Below are positions 43,411 through 52,416 of a DNA stretch of 59,932 nucleotides, in pieces (position 1 is the first letter of the stretch; each line of letters starts with the position of its first letter). The position numbers and the translations under genes were made by a program. This DNA is from an uncultured Marvinbryantia sp. GTDB taxonomy: Bacteria; Bacillota; Clostridia; Lachnospirales; Lachnospiraceae. The notes under the pieces are model-generated. The model searched no databases. It was not told the DNA's origin and saw only the letters and a program-made list of their open reading frames with translations. Location: assembly GCA_934408725.1 (NCBI GenBank), contig CAKRVB010000015.1, positions 1 through 59,932 of the forward strand. Reading direction: 5' to 3'.

Positions 43411-44105
43411 ATTTCCCGTCCTTTCTCCAGCTTGTATCCCTGTCCAAATACCACCTTCAGGTATCTTGGCTCAGCCGGATTGATCTCTATTTTTTCCCGG
43501 ATATGGCGGATGTGTACCGCAACCGTATTGTCGGTTCCGATTGGTTTTTCCTTCCATACCTGAGAATAAATCTCCTTTGGTGAGAATACTTTGCCCGGAT
43601 TGGCAAGAAATAATTTCAGAATTTCAAATTCTTTTGGTGTCAGGGTGATCTGTGTACCATCCACATAGACCTCTTTTTCTTTGTTTCGCAGTTCAATGCC
43701 GCCTACACTATAGTTCTCACTGCTTTGCGTTCCTCCGCCCAGTTTCAGGTATCTGCGCAGCTGGGACCGGACTCTGGCCGTCACTTCCAGTGGATGAAAC
43801 GGCTTGGTGATATAATCATCGGCTCCCACATTCAATCCCAGTATCTTGTCCGCATCCTCACTCTTGGCGGTCAGCAGAATAATCGGAATATTACTCTTCT
43901 CCCTGATCTTTGTCATGGCTGTGATTCCATCCATTTGTGGCATCATAATGTCCATCAGGATCAGATGAATCTCTGTGTGCTCCATCAGTTCCACCGCTTC
44001 TTTTCCATTATAAGCCTCATATATCTGATAATCCGGATCAGACAGATATATTTTTAGAGCATTGACGATGTCTTTTTCATCATCACAAATCAAAATATTC
44101 GGCAT
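43407..44105 (-). CDS. OmpR-family response regulator
   Basis: 232 residues: receiver domain (MPNILICDDEKDIVNALK, phospho-acceptor Asp in HLILMDIMMPQMDG, Lys in LTAKSEDADKI) and winged-helix DNA-binding domain (GGIELRNKEKEVYVDG, then FEILKLFLANPGKVFSPKEIY). ATG 44105 follows GGGGAGGG by 7 nt. The reading frame stays open upstream through the 63-bp repeats only because the unit is a multiple of three; that extension has no ribosome site and I do not count it. Overlaps the kinase by 4 nt. Confidence 0.95.
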   Translation of the reverse strand: MPNILICDDEKDIVNALKIYLSDPDYQIYEAYNGKEAVELMEHTEIHLILMDIMMPQMDGITAMTKIREKSNIPIILLTAKSEDADKILGLNVGADDYITKPFHPLEVTARVRSQLRRYLKLGGGTQSSENYSVGGIELRNKEKEVYVDGTQITLTPKEFEILKLFLANPGKVFSPKEIYSQVWKEKPIGTDNTVAVHIRHIREKIEINPAEPRYLKVVFGQGYKLEKGREI

Positions 44106-44232
44106 AAAAAATTCCCTCCCCTTTTCTCTTGAACTCATTGTACTACAAATGACGTTTAAGAAGAAAGTAGGGGAGGGATTAAGATTTGATGAAGCTTCTG
44201 AAGAGTTTTCATTCTCCTGAACCCGGTTAGGC

Positions 44233-44558
44233 CTGAACATTCGACACCTGACCACAGATTTCGCTTGTTTCTCCTTCTCCGGGGTCACATCGTAGCTGAA
44301 TACACGGTGCCTGACCACGGATTTCACTTGTTTCTCTTTCTCCGGGGTCGCATCGTAGCTGAATACACGGTGCCTGACCACGGATTTCGCTTGTTTCTCT
44401 TTCTCCGGGGTCGCATCGTAACTGAATACACGGTATCTGACCACGGATTTCGCTTGTTTCTCTTTCTCCGGGGTCGCATCGTAGCTGAATACACGGTGCC
44501 TGACCACGGATTTCACTTGTTTCTCCTTCTCCGGGGTCGCATCGTGTCCGAACACCCA
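44233..44558. repeat. 63-bp tandem repeat array (minisatellite)
   Basis: About five tandem copies of a 63-bp unit, with the landmark GGGGTC at 44281, 44344, 44407, 44470 and 44533. The inner copies are nearly identical; end copies decay. It lies in the 476-bp gap between the ZIP transporter and the response regulator gene. Because 63 is divisible by three, open frames appear on both strands (for example DATPEKEKQAKSVV). I see no start sites and read it as non-coding. Copy number may vary between strains. Confidence 0.9.
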
Positions 44559-44581
44559 GTACATTTCCGTACACCACGGCA

Positions 44582-45358
44582 TTATCCCAGTGCCACGTCC
44601 AGAATCATCATGATACTGAAACCGATCGCAAAGAAAATGGTTCCCAGATTGGAGTGATCTCCCTGAGACATTTCCGGAATAAGTTCCTCTACTACAACGT
44701 ATAGCATAGCTCCTGCTGCGAAGCTAAGCAGATAAGGTAAGATCGGAACTATGAGACTTGAAGCCAAAATCGTCAGCACTGCTCCAATCGGTTCTACCAC
44801 ACCAGACAACACGCCACCCGCAAATGCTTTTGATTTCTTCATTCCCTCTGCCCGCAGTGGCATAGAGATGATGGCACCTTCTGGAAAGTTCTGTATGGCG
44901 ATACCCAGAGAAAGCGCCAGTGCTCCGGCTGCTGTGATCCCACTGTTGCCAAGTCGGTATCCGGCATAGACCACGCCAACTGCCATCCCTTCTGGGATGT
45001 TGTGTAACGTCACTGCCAGAATCATCATGGTCGTTCGCTGCAAATTGCTGTGAGGTCCTTCTGCCTCCTCACTGTTCTGATGTAGATGCGGAATTGTTCT
45101 GTCCAGTAACAACAAAAAAAGTATCCCAATCCAGAAGCCAGCTGCTGCCGGGATAAACTGCCATGTTCCCATCGCTGCTGACTGTTCCAGTGCCGGGATC
45201 AAAAGACTCCAGATGGATGCCGCCACCATGACTCCAGACGCAAATCCGGTCAGAGAGCGCTGCACCCGATCACTTAAACTGTGCTTCATAAAGAAAACAC
45301 AGGCCGCTCCAAGAGATGTGCCGAGGAACGGAATCAGAATGCCATATACTGTTTCCAT
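44582..45358 (-). CDS. ZIP-family divalent metal transporter
   Basis: 258 residues with eight predicted helices. Metal-binding signature in helix 4: TLHNIPEGMAVGVVYAGY (H-N-x-P-E-G) and in helix 5 AIQNFPEGAIISMPLRAEG. A His-containing loop (PHLHQNSEEAEGPH) follows helix 3. Family moves zinc, iron or manganese into the cytosol. The start is preceded by AGGAGC. The promoter carries a palindrome between -35 and -10, as expected for metal-dependent repression. No partner genes. Confidence 0.93.
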   Translation of the reverse strand: METVYGILIPFLGTSLGAACVFFMKHSLSDRVQRSLTGFASGVMVAASIWSLLIPALEQSAAMGTWQFIPAAAGFWIGILFLLLLDRTIPHLHQNSEEAEGPHSNLQRTTMMILAVTLHNIPEGMAVGVVYAGYRLGNSGITAAGALALSLGIAIQNFPEGAIISMPLRAEGMKKSKAFAGGVLSGVVEPIGAVLTILASSLIVPILPYLLSFAAGAMLYVVVEELIPEMSQGDHSNLGTIFFAIGFSIMMILDVALG

Positions 45359-45399
45359 ATGAATGCTCCTGTTATTTTACATGATATAAGTCTTTTTTT

Positions 45400-45428
45400 A
45401 TTATAGATTAGTTGTCGCTAACTGTCAA
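45400..45428 (-). promoter_or_regulatory. ZIP transporter promoter with palindromic operator
   Basis: Consensus TTGACA (45423-45428), 17-bp spacer, TATAAT (45400-45405) on the minus strand. The spacer holds GTTAG-CGACAA-CTAAT (45407-45422), a near match to the GTTAG-N6-CTAAC palindromes at eno and pflB. Position between -35 and -10 implies repression. TTAG...CTAA half-sites also suit DtxR/MntR-type regulators. Confidence 0.75.
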
Positions 45429-45529
45429 TTATTTTCCTTTCTTCACATATCAAATTTTTCTCTCGTATATCTCTATGCTGTTTTCATTTTAAAAATGCAT
45501 ATTCATTCTAAATCTTTATATCATTGTTC

Positions 45530-45568
45530 AAAAAATAGCAGGCACCTTTTTCTCTGCTAAGTGCCTGC
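45530..45568 (-). terminator. Terminator of the XRE/membrane gene
   Basis: GCAGGCAC and GTGCCTGC form a perfect stem, followed on the minus strand by TATTTTTTG, 20 nt after the gene stop. Confidence 0.85.
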
Positions 45569-45589
45569 CACCTCTATACGCTTTTTACT

Positions 45590-46585
45590 TTATTCTCCCC
45601 CTTTTACTGTTATACTGATGATGGCTGATACTGCCCCGAACAATACTCCTGCCACCGGCCACACCAGCCAGGTGAAATCCCATCTCTGTGTCCAGAAACT
45701 CCAGCCGAGATAGATGGCAGTTGCCGTGCACCAATATATACTGGCAAAGGTGTCCTTTTTCTTTTTGACCTGCTTTTCTTTTCTTGAATAGTCGCCTTCC
45801 TGCAACAACATATCATAGCTGCCTTTGATGATACAGACACGGACGATCAGATAGACACCGCTGGCTACCAGGATCAGCAAAAGAGAAACGCTGGCTGTTA
45901 CTACATAATCCGGTGCTTCCATTGCCATTACCATAAAAAGTGGAATGACTGCCAGGATACACAGCACCACTCCAATGGCCATTCCTTTTAAGAAGCAGCT
46001 TTCGTACTCTTTTCGTTTCTCTTTTACCAGTCCGGTTACTCCATAGGCTGTCTCGATCTGCTCGAACTCCAAATATTCATATGGTTTCCCCTGGAGGCCA
46101 CCCGTGATGAAAATGAAGACTGCTGCTGCCACCATAATCATCAATATGGTAAGTCCCACTCCAGTGGCCATATTTTCTCTCAGTCTCCAGATATGAGAAT
46201 CTGCCAGCCCTAACAAGAAAATCAACAACACCGGGCTTAAAATACAAAGTGCCACGGCACCGGCCATCCGTGGTGCCAATTTTCGTTTCCAGTTCAGGAA
46301 TTCATTGGCTTCTTCCATGGATACATTACGCACCGGTATTTCTTCCATACTGCCATATTCTGTATTTCCCGGATTTGATTGTGCATCCATTTCATCCCGC
46401 AGCAGATAATCAGTGCTGACCTGAAACAACTCTGCCAGCCTTATGATCTTTTGCAGATCCGGTGTAGACTGGGCGCTCTCCCACTTGGAAACAGCCTGTC
46501 TGGAAACGGATAATTTCTCTGCCAGTTCTTCCTGTGACCAGCCATTCTTTTTTCGTTCTTCTGTAATTTTTTCCGATAAAATCAT
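45590..46585 (-). CDS. XRE regulator fused to multi-pass membrane domain
   Basis: 331 residues. Helix-turn-helix at residues ~1-60 (MILSEKITEERKKNGWSQEELAEKLSVSRQAVSKWES). A linker follows, then six or so hydrophobic helices (~115-330). Such membrane-tethered XRE proteins are frequent in Firmicutes and may sense envelope or membrane signals. ATG 46585 with GGAGG 8 nt upstream is preferred over an upstream in-frame ATG that adds 25 residues without a site. No obvious target neighbour; probably autoregulated. Confidence 0.88.
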   Translation of the reverse strand: MILSEKITEERKKNGWSQEELAEKLSVSRQAVSKWESAQSTPDLQKIIRLAELFQVSTDYLLRDEMDAQSNPGNTEYGSMEEIPVRNVSMEEANEFLNWKRKLAPRMAGAVALCILSPVLLIFLLGLADSHIWRLRENMATGVGLTILMIMVAAAVFIFITGGLQGKPYEYLEFEQIETAYGVTGLVKEKRKEYESCFLKGMAIGVVLCILAVIPLFMVMAMEAPDYVVTASVSLLLILVASGVYLIVRVCIIKGSYDMLLQEGDYSRKEKQVKKKKDTFASIYWCTATAIYLGWSFWTQRWDFTWLVWPVAGVLFGAVSAIISITVKGGE

Positions 46586-46715
46586 ACTCACATCCTCCAT
46601 ACATATTTTTGAGTTCTGGCTCACCACCTGCACTTTGAGTTTCCCGGTGGGAGTTTTCATTCATTATCATAATGATTTTTCCGGTTGCATGCTACCAATT
46701 GAGGCTGGAAATCTG

Positions 46716-48182
46716 TCAACTGCTGGTTGCAACCGCTGGTTTCTCCAGCATTTCCACGGATAATCGCAGATAAAACATATCTCTTTCCATGTTCACATCC
46801 AGATGTCCCAATTCTTCCATTCTCTTTAACCGATATTTTAAAGTATTCAAATGCACATGCAATTCTTCAGCCGCCTTTTGCTGACTACATCCATTTAGGA
46901 GCCATGTACGCAAGGTCAGTAACAATTCAGTATTATTTTCCTGATCGTAATGCTCCAGTGTCCCAATCAAAGGATGCAACAGTTCCATAGCCATGTCCTG
47001 ATTCTTCAGATTCTGAATCAGGTATTCCAGTGCAAACGCTTCGCAGCGAAAAATCCCCTCTCCGTTTCCCTGTGAAATGGCAAAAAGTGCCTGACGATAT
47101 GCTGTACCGATCTGCCCTACATGCTGAATCGCCATAGAGATCCCTGCCGCATATTTTCCATATACCATTTTGTCTCGAATACAGTCTGTCAGTTCCGGCA
47201 GTAACTTTGCAGCCGTCAAAACTACAAAATGATTCTGGTATTCGCAACATATCTGCTTTCCAACCTGTTCCATATCACGTTCCAGCATGTGGTACATGGT
47301 ATAGTTCTGAATTCCCAGATTTTCAAATACCAATATTCGTCCATCGTTCTTCATATCCACCGCCTGCTCCAACTGTTGCAGCACTTCCTCATCCGGCATG
47401 GTTCCTTTCAAAATGGATTCCAGAATTGTCCGCTTCGGCATCAAACGAGAGGATGTATCTGTGAATTCTTTTGCCATCACACCGTATCTGGCAAACAGTT
47501 CCTCCAGATGAAGAGCCGCCATCGCTTCCAGTTCACTGACCGGGAACATCATGAGAAACCCTACTCTTTCTTTTTGAATGGTCAGATACATCGCTACCGT
47601 TCCCAGCATTTCGCCAGGCATAAAAAGTCTTCTCGCATAATCAGAAAGGTCATGACTGACTTTTCCCTCTTCATTCAGGAACACTCTTCCCAGTGTATAC
47701 AGTTCCATTCGGCCTTTTTTCTCTAATTCTTCATAAAGTGGATCTCCACGCAGTACCTCTTTGTGACGGACCGCAAGAAGATTGCCCTCCATGTCAAAAA
47801 ACAGGATTCCGCCTGCATAGACTGGCTCCATGATCTGGATCAGATCATCCAGTGAGCTTCCCTGTGCCGCCGAAAGAATCAGCTGCTGTTCCATCTGATT
47901 ATAATATTCAAAGGCCGACAGTACGTCATTTAGCAGTTCTTCATAATCTGCACCTCGGCACAGGATCTGATTCTGACCATTCGTCAACAACAGTGCATCC
48001 CGGTACTTTGTGTCCTGATAATATTCTCTGGCATCTCCAATATAGACATAATCCTTTGAAAATTTCCCCAGGGATGCTGACAAAAAACGCACTCCACCAA
48101 TGGACATGGTATCTTCGGAAATGTGACATTCCGGCTGATATTTTTCCAAATACGTTCCTATCAAAGACATACTGAGTTTCAT
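46716..48182 (-). CDS. PucR/CdaR-type transcriptional regulator
   Basis: 488 residues. A GAF/PucR-type sensory middle and C-terminal HTH_30 domain (NTELLLTLRTWLLNGCSQQKAAEELHVHLNTLKYRLKRMEELGHLDV) typical of PucR/CdaR activators of catabolic operons. ATG 48182 with AAAGGA upstream; an upstream in-frame ATG adds 31 residues. Divergent from the URO-D/CobW gene pair with a 15-bp palindrome in the interval, so it probably activates them. Ligand unknown. Confidence 0.9.
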   Translation of the reverse strand: MKLSMSLIGTYLEKYQPECHISEDTMSIGGVRFLSASLGKFSKDYVYIGDAREYYQDTKYRDALLLTNGQNQILCRGADYEELLNDVLSAFEYYNQMEQQLILSAAQGSSLDDLIQIMEPVYAGGILFFDMEGNLLAVRHKEVLRGDPLYEELEKKGRMELYTLGRVFLNEEGKVSHDLSDYARRLFMPGEMLGTVAMYLTIQKERVGFLMMFPVSELEAMAALHLEELFARYGVMAKEFTDTSSRLMPKRTILESILKGTMPDEEVLQQLEQAVDMKNDGRILVFENLGIQNYTMYHMLERDMEQVGKQICCEYQNHFVVLTAAKLLPELTDCIRDKMVYGKYAAGISMAIQHVGQIGTAYRQALFAISQGNGEGIFRCEAFALEYLIQNLKNQDMAMELLHPLIGTLEHYDQENNTELLLTLRTWLLNGCSQQKAAEELHVHLNTLKYRLKRMEELGHLDVNMERDMFYLRLSVEMLEKPAVATSS

Positions 48183-48295
48183 AAATATCCTGTTCCTTTC
48201 TATTTGTCCGTAACAGACAAATGACATGTTTTTCACATCCTGTGTTCTGTTGTCTGAAGCCATATTCAGATTCACATTTTTATACTATATTTTTC

Positions 48296-48310
48296 TTATG
48301 ATCATCATAA
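48296..48310. promoter_or_regulatory. Palindrome between PucR-type regulator and URO-D gene
   Basis: TTATGATCATCATAA, a perfect 15-bp palindrome around a central C, in the 201-bp divergent intergenic region. It is a candidate binding site for the PucR-type protein. Confidence 0.5.
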
Positions 48311-48383
48311 ATCAGGAATTTTTCAGATGCAACTATTATTTTTCTGTCTTGTCCTTTACAACTAAATGAAAGGTGGTACAATT

Positions 48384-49424
48384 ATGGGTGAACACACAGC
48401 TCCAGCATTTGATTTTAAGGCAAATTATCTTGATTTTCTGCATCATAAACCGACGACCTTTATTCCAAATTCCTTTGTCGGCAACAAAATTATGGGATTT
48501 GGCGCCATCAATGGTCCAGCCATCGAAAAAGGCAATCAGTTCGGTGACTGCATGGATGGATTTGGCAATAAATGGGAATATCCTTCTACCGGAGGCGGCG
48601 CAGCAGTTCCAGACTGTAACGTAACACTAATGGACGATGTCACCGAATGGCGGGAGAAAATACATATTCCGGATCCTTCCCAGTTTGACTGGAAAGCAGC
48701 TTATGAAATGGAATGTAACATGATCGGTGCTCCTGACCGGGAACACGAAGTGGTGGATTTTGGATTTGGAAACGGTGTATTTGAGCGTCTGGCTGCCCTG
48801 ATGGGATTCGAAGACGCCCTGATCGCCATGGCCATGGAACCCGAAGAAACCAATGCCCTGTTTGAAGCAATTACGGACTACAAGGTTGCTACTCTGGATT
48901 ATATCATCGAGGCTTATCATCCGGATACGATTACTTACTATGACGATGTGGCTACCGAACGCAATCTGTTCATGTCACCGGATACTTACCGTGAACTGAT
49001 CAAGCCACATCACAAACGATTTGCGCAGGAATGCCTGAAACGTGGCATTATTCCAATCTATCACTGCTGCGGACATGCAGAAAGCATTATCGAAGATATG
49101 ATTGACTGCGGATGGGCTGCCTGGACTTCTGTTCAGCTGAGCAATGATATCTGCCATCTGATCGAAACCTACGGTGATAAAATCGGTATTTGTGGCGGCT
49201 ATGACAGCAACGGTATCCCAGCCAGAGGTGATGCGCCGGATGAAGTAGTAGCTGCCGAAGTAAAACGCTGTCTGGATACCTATGGAAAATATCACAAAGG
49301 CTACTGCTTCTTTGGATTCCGTGTAGCGAATTCTCTGGATCCTGCCCAGACTGCCGCTGCTATGGCACCGGTCGTTCAGACAGCCATGGAGTATGGTATG
49401 CAGCTGCTGATGGCCGGGAAGTAA
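48384..49424 (+). CDS. Uroporphyrinogen-decarboxylase-fold methyltransferase
   Basis: 346 residues of the URO-D superfamily, whose members include corrinoid and CoM methyltransferases (MtaA, CmuA). No complete heme pathway is nearby. The metal-ligand region IPIYHCCGHAES carries the His-Cys pattern common in zinc-dependent methyltransferases of this fold, and KIGICGGYDSNG follows. ATG 48384 has AAAGGTGGT 6 nt upstream. It is 6 nt from the CobW GTPase gene. I infer methyl transfer to or from a corrinoid or thiol; substrate unknown. Confidence 0.78.
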   Translation: MGEHTAPAFDFKANYLDFLHHKPTTFIPNSFVGNKIMGFGAINGPAIEKGNQFGDCMDGFGNKWEYPSTGGGAAVPDCNVTLMDDVTEWREKIHIPDPSQFDWKAAYEMECNMIGAPDREHEVVDFGFGNGVFERLAALMGFEDALIAMAMEPEETNALFEAITDYKVATLDYIIEAYHPDTITYYDDVATERNLFMSPDTYRELIKPHHKRFAQECLKRGIIPIYHCCGHAESIIEDMIDCGWAAWTSVQLSNDICHLIETYGDKIGICGGYDSNGIPARGDAPDEVVAAEVKRCLDTYGKYHKGYCFFGFRVANSLDPAQTAAAMAPVVQTAMEYGMQLLMAGK

Positions 49425-49430
49425 CATGAT

Positions 49431-50384
49431 ATGTCAAAAATAAAGTTAGATATCTATGCCGGTATGTTAGGTGCCGGAAAAACCACACTGATCCGGCAGA
49501 TGCTGCACTCTTCTTATCAGAATGAAAAGGTGGTCATTATTGAGAATGAAGCTGGAAAACTGAATCTGGATGCCTCGGAACTGTCCGGGGCTTCCTTTTC
49601 TGTCCAGAAACTGACTTCCGGTTGTATCTGCTGTACCATCAAAGGCAGCCTGACAGCGGCGCTTTGTGATATCGTGGCAACTCAGCACCCTGACCGAATC
49701 ATTCTGGAACCATCCGGGGTAGCGGATCTGGCTGCTCTGGAGCAGGCCTGCCTGGAATGCTCCGATGTACAGATCTGCCGCTGTATCTATATCGTGCGGA
49801 CTGCTTCTGTCTTAAAGCTGCTGAAAGTAGTCGGTGACTTTTTCTATGACCAGATCCGCTGGGCTGGTCAGATCTATCTGAATTTTTCAGAAAAAGTGAC
49901 GGATACTGTCTTTGTCGATACCTGCCAGAAGCTTTATGAAATCCACCCAGATGTGACTCTGATCAATGTACCTTTTACGCAGATTGACAGCAGTATCTTT
50001 CCTGAAACATATCCTGTTGTACACTCTGATTCTGCGCAGAAGACCTCAGGATTAACGGTACGTTCCGCTGATCAGAAGCTGATCTTTCCATCCAGCCAGA
50101 AGACACTTCTCACCTGGGACTATACGTTTTCCCATACCTTTTCCCAAAACGATATTTTTCGTCTGCAGACATTGCTTGGTAATCCAGAACTGCACTGCAA
50201 CTTCTGGCGTATCAAGGGCTTCCTGACCATATCCGATACCGAAGTGATGAAACTGGATCAGGTATTCGGAGAATGGCATACCGAACTTCGCCTGAAAACA
50301 ACAGAAAACAGCCTGAATACACTGCTCTTCATAGGACCGAAAATCAATGTAAGCAGACTGTCGGAATTGATGGCTGGTTTATGA
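49431..50384 (+). CDS. CobW/G3E-family GTP-binding protein
   Basis: 317 residues. Walker A GMLGAGKTTLIRQML (residues ~10-24), metal motif SGCICCTIKG (C-x-C-C, near 65) and ILEPSGVADL, then a CobW C-terminal domain (LLGNPELHCNFWRIKGFL). The family delivers metals or cobalamin intermediates to target enzymes at GTP cost. Its gene starts 6 nt after the URO-D-type methyltransferase, so it may load that enzyme's metal or cofactor. Complete. The cognate metal cannot be told from sequence. Confidence 0.88.
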   Translation: MSKIKLDIYAGMLGAGKTTLIRQMLHSSYQNEKVVIIENEAGKLNLDASELSGASFSVQKLTSGCICCTIKGSLTAALCDIVATQHPDRIILEPSGVADLAALEQACLECSDVQICRCIYIVRTASVLKLLKVVGDFFYDQIRWAGQIYLNFSEKVTDTVFVDTCQKLYEIHPDVTLINVPFTQIDSSIFPETYPVVHSDSAQKTSGLTVRSADQKLIFPSSQKTLLTWDYTFSHTFSQNDIFRLQTLLGNPELHCNFWRIKGFLTISDTEVMKLDQVFGEWHTELRLKTTENSLNTLLFIGPKINVSRLSELMAGL

Positions 50385-50389
50385 CAGAA

Positions 50390-50793
50390 TCAACTTTTTT
50401 GTTCTTCTATAATTTCTTTTCCCCACTCTAATGCTTCCTGTGTCATTTGAAGTGCCGTTTTTGCATGTCGCTCCTCTAAAAATAGTTCATTCGGATAACG
50501 AATTGCCACTCCATACGGTGTCAACTCATCTGCATAATCATAAATTTTTTCCGGAACAGATATTCTGTTTTTCACCAGATTTAATAAAAATGACAGATCA
50601 TGCGACTTTGGCATACCACCTGGTATCTCTACTGCAATAATGATCCCTTTTATCATCTTTTCAACAGCTTGCTGGCAATGATAAGATAACATATAATCTC
50701 GTACGGCTTGGGATAATATGTTTTAAAAAGATGCTCTGCAACGCCATAATCTGTGTCTGCCATATCAATCCATTCTTTTATATTCTGCTTCAT
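50390..50793 (-). pseudogene. HEPN-domain gene, frameshifted by a 5-bp duplication
   Basis: Partner of the MNT gene that overlaps its start. The frame from ATG 50793 reads MKQNIKEWIDMADTDYGVAE...KPYEIICY and the frame from 50692 reads YHCQQAVEKMIKG..., which together make one HEPN protein of about 130 residues. The break is a tandem TTATC-TTATC (minus strand, 50680-50689); one copy would restore the frame. The C-terminal HEPN features (RYPNELFLEERHAKTAL) remain. It is either a recent loss or a slippage switch. HEPN proteins are commonly RNases inhibited by a partner MNT. Confidence 0.85.
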
Positions 50794-51097
50794 ACAACAG
50801 CACTCCTTTTTTCAGAACCTCATTTTCTACTGACGGGATATCCTTTCTGCTTTCAAACCTGCTCTCTGTTCCAACCACGATATCTACCGGTCGGTTCTTT
50901 ATCCTGCGTATAGCTCGATATGCCCTTGTTGTCATCTCTTTTAAATCTTTTATCTTGTCATCAACGACAATGTAAAAATCAAAATCGCTGTCTTCTTTAT
51001 ATGTTCCACTTGCAAAGGAGCCAAACAAATAAATTTTTAACGGCTCTAACTGATCCACAAACTGATCTTTTAATTCCTCGATCTCTTTCACTGGCAT
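50765..51097 (-). CDS. MNT-type nucleotidyltransferase (antitoxin of HEPN pair)
   Basis: 110 residues with the minimal nucleotidyltransferase signature IYLFGSFASGTYKEDSDFDFYIVV (G-S then D-x-D, residues ~25-45) and PVDIVVGTES. In HEPN/MNT systems this enzyme AMPylates the HEPN toxin and blocks its RNase activity. It is intact, and its last 29 nt overlap the HEPN start, the usual order. Because HEPN is frameshifted, the antitoxin is now probably without a partner. ATG has AAGGTGG upstream. Confidence 0.88.
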   Translation of the reverse strand: MPVKEIEELKDQFVDQLEPLKIYLFGSFASGTYKEDSDFDFYIVVDDKIKDLKEMTTRAYRAIRRIKNRPVDIVVGTESRFESRKDIPSVENEVLKKGVLLYEAEYKRMD

Positions 51098-51162
51098 ATA
51101 CTCACCACCTTCGCATTTTTGTTTTAGTATACCATATTTTCAAATCTCATTTCCACACGTAG

Positions 51163-52416
51163 CTACAATTCATCGTTTTTCTTCCTGCCATTCTCCATCT
51201 GTGCCTTTGCCTTTCTGGCAATTCTTCCTGACACGTTCATGGTACTGGCACGGCTGATCTTATCGTTACCAAATTTTTTTCGAATGTTATCCATGGCTTC
51301 ATCCAGCTTCTTCTGCTGTTCCCGCTTCTTCGGATCCTCAAAAAGGGACATCTGTATGAAGTCATCTTCTGTCAGTCCGGTCAGTGCCACCCCAATGAGG
51401 CGCAGTGGCTGACCGCTCCATGATTCCTGAAACAGCTGTCTGACATTCTGATAGATCTCATTGGTCACATCCGTAGGGTTGTCCAGCTTGCGCTGATGGG
51501 ACTTGTTCTTGAATTCCAATGTTCGAAATGATACCGCTACACAATTACATTTCTTACCTTCTCTTCGCATCCTGGCAGCCACAATATCGCACTGACTGAG
51601 CAGAATCGGAAAAATCTGCTCGTAGGAAACAATGTCTTCATCAAAGGTGGTCTCCACACTGATCCCCTTTGCTTCTTCCCGCTGTGCCTTTACCGGAGAA
51701 TCATCGATTCCATTGGCAGACAGATACAGCTGATGTCCGGCCTTTTCGCCCAGCAGCATCTGAATCTCTTTTTCATTTGCTCTGGCCAGATCTCCAATCG
51801 TACGAATGCCGTTCTGCACCAGCTTTTTTTCCGATGCTTTCCCCAGAAACAATAAATCTCGCACCGGCAGCGGCCACATCTTTCGTGGCACTTCTTCCGG
51901 GTACAGGGTATGTACTTTATTTGGCTTTTCAAAGTCGGATGCCATCTTTGCCAGAAGCTTGTTTGTAGAGATCCCCACATTTACGGTAAAGCCAAGTTCC
52001 CGGTAAATCCGGTCTTTGATCTCGCAGGCCGTCGCCACCGGGTCCGGATAAATCTGCCCGGTTCCGGTCATATCCAGAAACACCTCATCAATGGAAAACG
52101 ACTCCATCACCGGCGCATAGGATGCGCAGATACTCTTAAATGCCTTCGAACACCGGTCATACAGGGCAAAATCTGACGGTACACAGACCAGATCCGGGCA
52201 CTTCTGCAGTGCCATCCCCATAGGTTCTCCTGTCTGAATGCCGTACTTCTTCGCTGGTATGGACTTGGCCACTACGATCCCTGTCCTCTTCTTCGGATCC
52301 CCGCCGATACAGGATGGAATCTCCCGCAAATCCGGCAATCCCTGCTTTACTCTCTTCGCTGCCTCCCAGGAAAGGAAAGCACTGTTTACATCCACATGAA
52401 AAATCAGACGCTGCAT
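51163..52416 (-). CDS. dinB: Y-family DNA polymerase (DinB/Pol IV)
   Basis: 417 residues. Translesion polymerase. Catalytic residues: Asp in FHVDVNSAFLSWEA (residues ~5-18), SIDEVFLDMTG (Asp-Glu near residue ~110). Little-finger region follows. Helix-hairpin-helix segments (FLGKASEKKLVQNGIRTIGDLARA). Length normal for DinB. It sits between the HEPN/MNT remnants and an AAA remnant; ATG precedes QRLIFHVDVN. SOS control is likely in the family but no LexA box was identified. Confidence 0.93.
   Translation of the reverse strand: MQRLIFHVDVNSAFLSWEAAKRVKQGLPDLREIPSCIGGDPKKRTGIVVAKSIPAKKYGIQTGEPMGMALQKCPDLVCVPSDFALYDRCSKAFKSICASYAPVMESFSIDEVFLDMTGTGQIYPDPVATACEIKDRIYRELGFTVNVGISTNKLLAKMASDFEKPNKVHTLYPEEVPRKMWPLPVRDLLFLGKASEKKLVQNGIRTIGDLARANEKEIQMLLGEKAGHQLYLSANGIDDSPVKAQREEAKGISVETTFDEDIVSYEQIFPILLSQCDIVAARMRREGKKCNCVAVSFRTLEFKNKSHQRKLDNPTDVTNEIYQNVRQLFQESWSGQPLRLIGVALTGLTEDDFIQMSLFEDPKKREQQKKLDEAMDNIRKKFGNDKISRASTMNVSGRIARKAKAQMENGRKKNDEL

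Noticed and set aside
44106..44582. N-terminal extension of the response regulator through the 63-bp repeats
   Set aside because: The frame is open only because the unit is a multiple of three. The response regulator has its own ribosome site at 44105 and a standard start; no site precedes the upstream ATG.
44227..44657. Repeat-encoded proteins on both strands (for example CDPGERETSEIRGQ type)
   Set aside because: Several frames are open at once on both strands, no ribosome sites are visible, and this pattern is typical of tandem repeats mis-called as genes.
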